A stretch of DNA of 64,000 bases from Streptantibioticus_A sp037034305 (GTDB lineage Bacteria; Actinomycetota; Actinomycetes; Streptomycetales; Streptomycetaceae): NCBI GenBank assembly GCA_037034305.1, contig JBAGJY010000018.1:66312-130311 (forward strand). The letters are read 5' to 3'. Under the pieces are notes generated by a model. That model was not told the origin of the DNA. It ran no database searches and worked only from the letters and a program-made list of their open reading frames with translations. The translations under genes and the position numbers were made by a program. Positions 16,249 to 22,974 of the stretch are shown here, piece by piece (positions within the stretch are counted from its first letter, which is position 1; each line of letters opens with the position of its first letter).

Positions 16249-19008
16249 ATGACCGCTGCCAGGCATGCGGCTTCGCGCGCGTCTCGGACATGGTGGTGGC
16301 ACACCGTCGTGGAGTGGCGGAACTGGCGACTGCCGGTGAAGGTCGGTGCCGTTCTGGTGGTACCTGCCCTGCTGGCCGTCGCGTTGGGCGTCGCGCAGAT
16401 CCAACGTGAAGTCGAGAGCGCGAACTCCTACGCGCGGATGCAGCGGCTGGTCGAGCTGCGCGTCGGGCTCATGCCATTGATCGAGGCGCTGCAGATGGAG
16501 CGCACGCTGTCGGTCGAGCGGCTGCGTGGCGGTATGCCCGTTGATCCGGCCATGTTCCAGCAGCAGGCGGGGCGCGTGGACACCGCCCAGGCCGCCGTCG
16601 CGACCACCCTGAAGCAGACACCCCTCCTTCAGGGGGCTTCGGTGAATCGCTACGACGATGCCGTCGCACTCCTGGGCGGGCTGCCCAACCTGCGTCAGCA
16701 GGTGGCGTCAGGACGCATCGCGACATGGACCGCGGTGGGCGACTACAGCACGATCATCAAGGGGCTCTTGGATCTGGACCAGGCGCTGGTCAGCGATTTC
16801 GGCGATGCCAAGTTGTCGGGGCCCGCGACCGCGCTCTACGACCTGGAGGTGGTCCAGGAAGAGGTCCACCTTGAGCACGCCATCGTCCTGGACGCACGCG
16901 GGCAGGGCAACATATCGGGAACGCCTCTGATCAGGTCACTCCAGCAAGCCGACATCCGGTTGCAGGACAAGCTCGGCGACTTCAGGGCCGTGGCCACATC
17001 CGAGGAACAACGCGACTTCCAGCGGACCGTCACCGGCCCGGTCGTCAGTCAACGTGCCCGGGTGATCGACGCACTGCTCTCCCAAGGGCCCACCGGTCGG
17101 CAGCGAACTGCCGCCACCCCGCTGACGATCCCGATCGGAAGCTGGAACCACGACTCGGAGACGACCGGGCAGCTCCTTGAGAAGGTGGAGGCGGACCTGG
17201 CCGGCCGCCTTCGTACGACGTCCGCCGCGCTTCAGGACCAGACAAGCAACCAGGCCGGCGTCGAGTCGGTACTGCTGTTCGCCGCGCTGCTGGTCGCCGT
17301 CGCCGTCGGCTTCGTGATCGGCCGGAACCTGCTGCGGTCTCTCGCCGTCCTCAGGACAACCGCACTCGATGTGGCTGATCACCGACTCCCTGCGGCGGTC
17401 GCGAGCATTCGCGAGGGCCAGGCGTCGAGCACCACCATCGACGCCGTGCCAGTGCACACGACGGAGGAATTCGGCCAGCTCGCCAGGGCGTTCGACGCGG
17501 TGCACGGCGAAGCCGTCCGCCTTGCGGGCGAACAGGCCTCGCTGCGAAGGGACTTGAGGGACACGCTGGTCAACCTCTCACGGCGCAGCCAGAGCCTGGT
17601 GGACCGGCTTCTGCGGTTGATGGAACAGTTGGAGGGGCACGAGGAGGACCCGGACCAACTGGCCAACCTGTTCAAGCTCGACCACCTGGCGACCCGCATG
17701 CGGCGCAACAACGAGAACCTGATGGTCCTCTGCGGCAGCACGCTGGTCCGCCCCTCAAACCAGTCCGCGCCGCTGGGCGATCTGCTGCGTGCAGCGGTCT
17801 CCGAGATCGAGCACTACCAGCGGGTTACGGTACGCCCCGCGCCGTCCGTCGAGGTGGCCGGGTATGCTGCCGGTGACCTGGCGCGGCTGATCGCCGAACT
17901 GCTGGACAACGCCACCGCGTTCTCCCCGCCGCATACCCAGGTGACCATCAGCAGCACGCAGGACCCCGACGGCTCGGTGCGGATCGACATCCGCGATCAT
18001 GGGATCGGGATGAACAAGGCAGAACTGGCCAGGGCGAACCAGCGAGTGGCATCGGGTGGTTCCGTGGATGCGCCCAGGTCCCGACAGATGGGCCTGTTCG
18101 TCGTCGGTCTTCTCGCCAATCGGCACGGCATCGCCGTGGTGCTGACCGACGAGCGGGATGCCGACGGGCTGAGCGCAGGCATACGAGTGCCGCCCGAGTT
18201 GGTGCACGCGGACCGCGCTGCCGACGACGGCCAGACAGGCTCGCGGCCCAACTCCGGGCAATGGGGCGCCGCCAGGCCGGACGGCGCGCGCTCTGCCCGC
18301 ACGTTCGTGGATTTCCATGCGTTGGAGCCCACGACAAGGAAGCCACCCGCCGTCGCTGCCGAGGCCATCCACACACTTGCGGGCAACGGCAACGATCCGG
18401 AGAAGGCGGAGAGCAGGCGCGTAGACGGCGGGTCGGGCGTGAGCACGGCGCCGATGGACGGCCACCGCATGAAGGCTCCGAACAGCCCGGCGCCGCCGCA
18501 GCCGCCCGAATCGGCTCACCGGGAAGCTCCTGGCTCCTCCTGGTTCGAACCGGCTCCCCCAGGGGCGGAACCGGCACGGTCTTCCACCGAGGTCACCGGA
18601 CCCGCGCAGGTGCCGCCCGCGGTGGACGCTGTCACCACGTCAGGGGAAGGCAGGGCCAGACAGGCACAGGAAGCGGCCACCACCGGGCCGCCGGTATCGC
18701 GGGCACCCGACGAACGGCATTCCGCGGACGCGTCCTCTACCGGTCGCACCGCTCTACCGCAGAGGCGGGCGAAGCCCGCCGACGGCCGACGTCCGGTTGG
18801 CGCCGAGCCGTCGGACCCCCCGGAGACAACCGAGCACACGTCGGCCGGGCTGCCCAGGCGGGTTCCCCGCACGCGCCCGGACACAGGCCGGGCCGATACG
18901 CGTGGCGCCGGGGAAAGGGCCCCCGCGAACTTGGACGCGGGGCGCACCCACGCCTTCCTCAGCAGTTACCAGGAAGCCGTCCGGCGGACCCGCCCCGACC
19001 GGACATGA
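16249..19008 (+). CDS. Conservon sensor kinase CvnA-like (NIT domain, HATPase)
   Basis: A 919-residue membrane sensor. TM1 is at about 27-48, and an extracellular NIT (nitrate- and sulfonate-sensing) domain at about 60-300 contains the typical LPLIEALQMERTLSVERL-like start. TM2 is at about 337-361, then a HAMP-like segment and a histidine-kinase-like ATPase domain: N-box LIAELLDNATAFSPP (about 545-560), G1 DIRDHGIGM (about 579) and G2 QMGLFVVGLLANRHG (about 611). There is no clear phosphoacceptor His box, as is normal for CvnA. The last 280 residues are a disordered Pro/Ala/Arg-rich tail. The ATG at 16249 follows ATCGGAG. It heads the conservon, with roadblock and DUF742 genes 30 and 16 bases apart behind it. 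Confidence 0.9.
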   Translation: MTAARHAASRASRTWWWHTVVEWRNWRLPVKVGAVLVVPALLAVALGVAQIQREVESANSYARMQRLVELRVGLMPLIEALQMERTLSVERLRGGMPVDPAMFQQQAGRVDTAQAAVATTLKQTPLLQGASVNRYDDAVALLGGLPNLRQQVASGRIATWTAVGDYSTIIKGLLDLDQALVSDFGDAKLSGPATALYDLEVVQEEVHLEHAIVLDARGQGNISGTPLIRSLQQADIRLQDKLGDFRAVATSEEQRDFQRTVTGPVVSQRARVIDALLSQGPTGRQRTAATPLTIPIGSWNHDSETTGQLLEKVEADLAGRLRTTSAALQDQTSNQAGVESVLLFAALLVAVAVGFVIGRNLLRSLAVLRTTALDVADHRLPAAVASIREGQASSTTIDAVPVHTTEEFGQLARAFDAVHGEAVRLAGEQASLRRDLRDTLVNLSRRSQSLVDRLLRLMEQLEGHEEDPDQLANLFKLDHLATRMRRNNENLMVLCGSTLVRPSNQSAPLGDLLRAAVSEIEHYQRVTVRPAPSVEVAGYAAGDLARLIAELLDNATAFSPPHTQVTISSTQDPDGSVRIDIRDHGIGMNKAELARANQRVASGGSVDAPRSRQMGLFVVGLLANRHGIAVVLTDERDADGLSAGIRVPPELVHADRAADDGQTGSRPNSGQWGAARPDGARSARTFVDFHALEPTTRKPPAVAAEAIHTLAGNGNDPEKAESRRVDGGSGVSTAPMDGHRMKAPNSPAPPQPPESAHREAPGSSWFEPAPPGAEPARSSTEVTGPAQVPPAVDAVTTSGEGRARQAQEAATTGPPVSRAPDERHSADASSTGRTALPQRRAKPADGRRPVGAEPSDPPETTEHTSAGLPRRVPRTRPDTGRADTRGAGERAPANLDAGRTHAFLSSYQEAVRRTRPDRT

Positions 19009-19038
19009 CAACCATCGACGAACGGGTAGGAAGAACCC

Positions 19039-19473
19039 ATGACCTCATCCCAGACTCGGGAGGTGAGCCAGTTCGGATGGCTGGTCACCAACTTCACCGA
19101 GCGCGTCCCCAATGTCGCCCATGCCGTGGTGATCTCGGCCGACGGCCTGTTGCTCACCGCGTCTGACCGGCTGCCGGACGATCGCGCCGAACAACTCGCC
19201 ACGGTTGCCGCGGGTGCCATCAGCCTGATCCAGGGCGCTTCGTACTGCCTGGACAGTGGTGACGTGCTGCGCACGGTGGTCCAGATGGAGCGCGGGAACA
19301 TGCTCCTGATGTCGATCAAGGACGGCTCGTGCCTGGTCGTGCTGGCAGCTCCTGACTGCGAGATCGGTCAGGTTGTCTACGAGATGACGGTGCTCGTCGA
19401 CCAGGTCGGTGAGATGCTGACCCCCGAACTGCGTGCCGAGCTACAGGGATTGAAGCCGATCGCGGCTCGCTAG
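19039..19473 (+). CDS. Roadblock/LC7 domain protein (CvnB-like)
   Basis: A 144-residue roadblock/LC7 fold protein: FGWLVTNFTERVPNVAHAVVISADGLLL, PDDRAEQLATVAAGAISL and the closing VVLAAPDCEIGQVVYEMTVLV. Roadblock proteins of conservons bind the small GTPase CvnD and act on its nucleotide state. The start ATG 19039 follows AGGAAG. No CvnD gene is present here, which is unusual. Confidence 0.92.
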   Translation: MTSSQTREVSQFGWLVTNFTERVPNVAHAVVISADGLLLTASDRLPDDRAEQLATVAAGAISLIQGASYCLDSGDVLRTVVQMERGNMLLMSIKDGSCLVVLAAPDCEIGQVVYEMTVLVDQVGEMLTPELRAELQGLKPIAAR

Positions 19474-19489
19474 CCCGGATGAGGAGATC

Positions 19490-20131
19490 ATGAGCACCGG
19501 TGGAGACCCCTCTGGCGGCGCCCCGAGGAAGGGCGAGGGGGCTGAGGACGACCAGACGTTCGCCGATGTGCTCAACGCGTTCAGTTTTGACAACGCGCGG
19601 CGCAGACGGAAGAAGTCCCGCCCCAACGAGGTGCCGGGGGCGGCGGCTGCCCGCGACAGGGAGGCCGCCGCGCCTTCGGCCGCCACGTCCTCCCTCACGC
19701 CGACTCCGCCAGGGGGCGAACAGCAGCCCGCGGCGCGCGAGGATGTACACCATTACGGCGCAGGGGAGTTGGACCACGGCGAAACGCATGGTTCGGCCTC
19801 GATCGTCCGCGCGTACGCCTGGACGGGCGGCCGCACCAGGTCGCACTACAACTTCGAGATCGAGACCCTGGTGACGACCACCGAACGGGGTCGGCTTTCC
19901 TCCGCCGTCACGCAGGCGGACCACCGCGCGGTTATCGCGCTGTGCTGGGAAGCGAAGTCGGTGGCCGAGATCGCGGCGCTGCTCTCGGTGCCCCTTGGAG
20001 TGGCGAAGGTCCTCCTCAGCGACATGGCGGAACACGGGCTGATCTCCGTTCACCAGACAGCGACCCCGGACGGCGAGAGCCCGGACTACGCGCTACTCGA
20101 AAGAGTCCTGAGCGGACTGCGTCGGCTCTAG
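19490..20131 (+). CDS. DUF742 protein (CvnC-like)
   Basis: A 213-residue protein. The first 100 residues are low-complexity and charged. The C-terminal DUF742 domain starts at IVRAYAWTGGRTR and includes LVTTTERG and a winged-helix-like CWEAKSVAEIAALLSVPLGVAKVLLSDMAEHGLI. DUF742 proteins sit between roadblock protein and GTPase in conservons and may couple them. The N-terminal extension of about 100 residues is longer than in most CvnC proteins. GAGGAGA precedes the ATG at 19490. The expected GTPase gene does not follow the stop at 20131. Confidence 0.9.
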   Translation: MSTGGDPSGGAPRKGEGAEDDQTFADVLNAFSFDNARRRRKKSRPNEVPGAAAARDREAAAPSAATSSLTPTPPGGEQQPAAREDVHHYGAGELDHGETHGSASIVRAYAWTGGRTRSHYNFEIETLVTTTERGRLSSAVTQADHRAVIALCWEAKSVAEIAALLSVPLGVAKVLLSDMAEHGLISVHQTATPDGESPDYALLERVLSGLRRL

Positions 20132-20204
20132 ATGCGGCTGCCTGCGCCCAAGTAGCGACAGTGGTAGCCCACTTGGACGTCACATAACGCGACCTGTTCT
20201 TCGA

Positions 20205-20406
20205 AGGCTCCGAGGACGGCTGGATCCCCAGGCGTGAAGTGGGGGCGGGCCCCTCGGAGCTGGCACTCCAGCACGGTTGAGTTGGTGCCGCAACACCAGG
20301 ATCTCCATGTCCTTGTACGACCGCTTCCTCGGCAGCAGCCGCAGCGCGGCGAAGCCATTCGTCCCCTGTCAGATAGGACAAGGGGTGCAGCACGATCGCT
20401 CATCAT
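20205..20406 (-). pseudogene. Decayed integrase/transposase N-terminus (copy A)
   Basis: Read from the ATG at 20406, pieces of a DDE-integrase N-terminus appear in shifting frames: LPRKRSYKDMEILVLRHQL, then VLECQLRGARPHFTPGD. The canonical form has LRHQL-x-VLERQL-x-GARPRFTPGDRAFLAAL. Two or more frameshifts are needed, and no catalytic core follows. It is closely related to the fragment at 28437-28621. Confidence 0.6.
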
Positions 20407-20638
20407 GCCCAGCGGCACAGACCACACGTGGCGAGACGGTGTCATCTGCCCTCTCACCTGCATGGACGGATCTATCGGTACCCCAGGGTTATCGGCACGC
20501 TCAGGGTTCGCAGCCCCGAGCTACCAGGACGCCCTGCCGTTAAGCTATGCCCCAACTGCCGAGAGCCCACCCGAACAGGAACCGTGTTCGACTGATCCAA
20601 CCGGTTGAGCGCCAGGTGGACGGCTTCTTATTGGCTGA

Positions 20639-21139
20639 TCAGTTAGTTGGCGGGCTGACTGACACAACATTGAGATCGTCTGTGGTGTCGTATGCGCACT
20701 CCGCGGATAGAGCGCCGAGCTTGAGATAGACGATGACGCCGCTGTGGGCGGGCACCGTGACGGTGGAACTCGAGTTCTCGGAGCTTTCGGCGGGGTACAG
20801 GGGCAGCTTGCCGAGGGTGGGAGCGGCGCCGGGGGTGCGTACCTCGGCCGTGATCTCAGCGGAGGCGGTGTTGTCGATCTTCATCGAAGCGATGCCGTCG
20901 CGCGTGCACTCCGAGACGGTGTAGGTCCCATGCGCCCAGCCGACCGTGGTTCTGGTGACGAAGAGTCCTAGGGAATGCGCGAACGCGAGCCCAGTCACGG
21001 CGGCGCAAGCGGTGACAGCGGCCACTGCGGCCATCTTCTGCCAGCTGGTCGTCCGGTTGGACCACCAGTCCCGGCAGTCGTGCAACGTATCGCGCAGAGT
21101 CTCCGGTTTGGGACACTCGGTCTCGGGCAGTGGGGCCAT
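20639..21139 (-). CDS. Hypothetical single-pass membrane protein with exported domain
   Basis: A 166-residue protein. After about 35 polar residues there is one membrane helix (VAAVTACAAVTGLAFAHSLG, about 38-58), then an outside domain rich in beta-strands with two cysteines and a Ser/Asn-rich loop (PAESSENSSSTVTVPAHSG). Codon use is gene-like. I recognise no family. It stands between fossil transposase DNA and a region with nothing recognisable, convergent with the conservon. Confidence 0.6.
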   Translation of the reverse strand: MAPLPETECPKPETLRDTLHDCRDWWSNRTTSWQKMAAVAAVTACAAVTGLAFAHSLGLFVTRTTVGWAHGTYTVSECTRDGIASMKIDNTASAEITAEVRTPGAAPTLGKLPLYPAESSENSSSTVTVPAHSGVIVYLKLGALSAECAYDTTDDLNVVSVSPPTN

Positions 21140-21540
21140 GGAGTGCTCCTGGTGAAGGTCACTTGATGCGGCGGTCCCGCACGGACATGACGCTCAGAAC
21201 CCGGCCGCGGTTGCAGCTGGCTCGGACCACGGGACTTGGTACCCACGGGTATGGCCACCGGACGCATCCAAAGGCAGAAGCCCACACGCCAACAGTCCAG
21301 CCTCGGCTCCCAGAGCGTGGCTGAACCGCCGCGAGACGCACGTGCCCTGTCACCCCACTGCGGGCTCATCTGCCGCAAACGCGACCGCGTCGCCGAGCGC
21401 GCGCCCAACTCCTCCCTGGCACGTGGCAGATCGCCGGTGACAGCGACCTCCAGTCAGCAAGCTGTCGACCTGCCAGAAGCGCAGGCGAAGCGACCGGATA
21501 GCGCCTGTACAGCGTCAGTTTGGAGCGCGACGCTACGGGC
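21140..21540. other. Intergenic region with no recognisable gene
   Basis: Short overlapping frames on both strands lack family-like sequence and a consistent codon bias. It holds the promoter of the minus-strand membrane protein. Given the fossils on either side it may be decayed DNA. Confidence 0.3.
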
Positions 21541-21963
21541 ATGGCGGCAAATGATCACCTTCCTCGCATGCGCGTGACCTTCATCGACTTCTTCCCCGAC
21601 CCGGACGACGAAGACGTCTTGCGTCGTGCTGTCACCGTGGTCGCCGACCGTCTCACTTTCGAAGGAGATCACGTCGTGCTCTGGCAGGCCGGTGCCGAGG
21701 TCGGCCGGTTCCCGCAGGAGACGATCAGCACGATCGGCGTCGAGACGAGCCCCAGGACCGCGCGCTTCCAGGACCCTGAGGAACTCCGCAAGCGGTACCC
21801 GAACGCCTACAAGCCCTGGACACCAGCCGACGACGAACGACTCCTCTCGCTCTACAAGGGCGGAGAACACGACCATGCCGTGCTGGCAACCGAGTTCGGC
21901 CGTCAACCCAGCGCAATCCGATCACGGCTGGAGAAGCACGGCCTAGAACACCTCAAAGGCTGA
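21541..21963 (+). CDS. Hypothetical protein with C-terminal Myb/SANT-like helix-turn-helix
   Basis: A protein of 140 residues from the ATG at 21541, or 131 from the ATG at 21568; neither has a clear ribosome-binding site. The N-terminal half (FIDFFPDPDDEDVLRRAVTV, DHVVLWQAG) is unassigned. The C-terminal half, WTPADDERLLSLYKGGEHDH followed by VLATEFGRQPSAIRSRLEK, is the tri-helical SANT/Myb-like module often attached to bacterial helicases and nucleases, which suggests DNA or protein binding. No partner gene is adjacent. Confidence 0.6.
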   Translation: MAANDHLPRMRVTFIDFFPDPDDEDVLRRAVTVVADRLTFEGDHVVLWQAGAEVGRFPQETISTIGVETSPRTARFQDPEELRKRYPNAYKPWTPADDERLLSLYKGGEHDHAVLATEFGRQPSAIRSRLEKHGLEHLKG

Positions 21964-22077
21964 GCCTCACCAAATTGGGGTTCGGCTGGCATCCACGCCT
22001 GGCATCAACAGAGGTGGAGGCCACCCGCGTGTCATTTCGGCGCTTGGTGCCGATCGCGGCTCGGCTTCCTAAGACCC

Positions 22078-22188
22078 GATGTCTCCGCTTCGCTGGCGAC
22101 GAAGTCGACGCGCAAGCTCGCCGACGAACTCATCCAGCAGGGCCATCACGCGTTGACGGATACGGTCGGCGACCTGCTGCGCGAGGCA
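22078..22188 (+). pseudogene. ISAzo13-family transposase remnant
   Basis: SPLRW in one frame, then TKSTRKLADELIQQGHH and DTVGDLLRE in the next, match the segment of ISAzo13 transposases that reads PL-R-W-T-x-KSTR-x-LA-x-EL-x-x-x-GH-x-V-x-x-DTV-x-x-LL-x-E. About 37 codons remain, with one frameshift. It abuts the 3' end of the lipoprotein gene of the TIR cluster. Confidence 0.6.
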
Positions 22189-22220
22189 CCGCAGACGCGC
22201 GCCCTGCGGCCTGGACCCCG

Positions 22221-22901
22221 CTACGACGTGATGTCCGGTGTGCCGGGCACGAGTTGACCGGCGTGCAGGGTCCAGGTGGTCACCGCGCTGCCCGACGGGC
22301 AGCACGTACTGTCGTTCGACCGGTACCAGTGCTCGTCGGCCACCACCTTGCCGGGGAGGAGGCGGACGTCCGCCAGCAGCGTGGCGTGCACCCCGTCCGA
22401 GGGCCGTTCCTGCGGGGCGACGGTGCCGAGCACCACGAGGCGGCCTTGGTGCGAGGTGAAGGCGATTGCGGCGAAGGCGAGTTGGCCAGCGGCGGTATCC
22501 CCTCCGTTGTCGCACTCCACGATGAGTGCGGCCTCCGGGCGGCCGTCGCCGTCGACGTCTCCGTACACCACGTCCGACTGCGAGACCTGCACCCGTCCGA
22601 AACTGCGGGAGACCGCGGTGGCCGTGTGGCCGTTGAAGGCGACCAACCCGGGAATGTCACAGAACGCACCCGGAATCCGGACCGAGTTCCAGTCCATGTG
22701 GTGGAGGTCCGTCGGTGCCGGTCCCAGGTCGGTCGGCTGGGCTGTCGGCGTGGCAGCCTCCGGTTGGTTCGGCGCCGCGGTGGCGGGCGCGGAGGACGGC
22801 TGGCTGATCCGCGGGGCGACCGCGGGGGCGCATCCCGCCACGGGCAACGCCAGGCAGACGGCCGTGACGCACCAGCGTAGGCACGGCATGGACTTCCGCA
22901 C
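22221..22901 (-). CDS. Putative lipoprotein with FG-GAP/EF-like motif
   Basis: A 226-residue protein from the GTG at 22901, with GGAG 6 bases upstream. The signal sequence ends in a lipobox (LPVAGC, Cys about 23). A Pro/Ala/Thr-rich linker (about 25-60) leads to a beta-rich domain containing VVYGDVDGDGRPEAALIVEC, the calcium-loop pattern of FG-GAP/VCBS repeats, and a closing Cys-rich PSGSAVTTW region. It is anchored outside the membrane. It lies 73 bases behind the TIR-WD40 gene on the same strand and may be the third gene of that unit. Role unknown. Confidence 0.7.
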   Translation of the reverse strand: MRKSMPCLRWCVTAVCLALPVAGCAPAVAPRISQPSSAPATAAPNQPEAATPTAQPTDLGPAPTDLHHMDWNSVRIPGAFCDIPGLVAFNGHTATAVSRSFGRVQVSQSDVVYGDVDGDGRPEAALIVECDNGGDTAAGQLAFAAIAFTSHQGRLVVLGTVAPQERPSDGVHATLLADVRLLPGKVVADEHWYRSNDSTCCPSGSAVTTWTLHAGQLVPGTPDITS

Positions 22902-22974
22902 TGAGAACTCCTTTCCGTAGGGTGGCGGAGGCACGCGGCCCGGTGACTGGTCGGTGAGGCGGTCCGGGCAGCGG

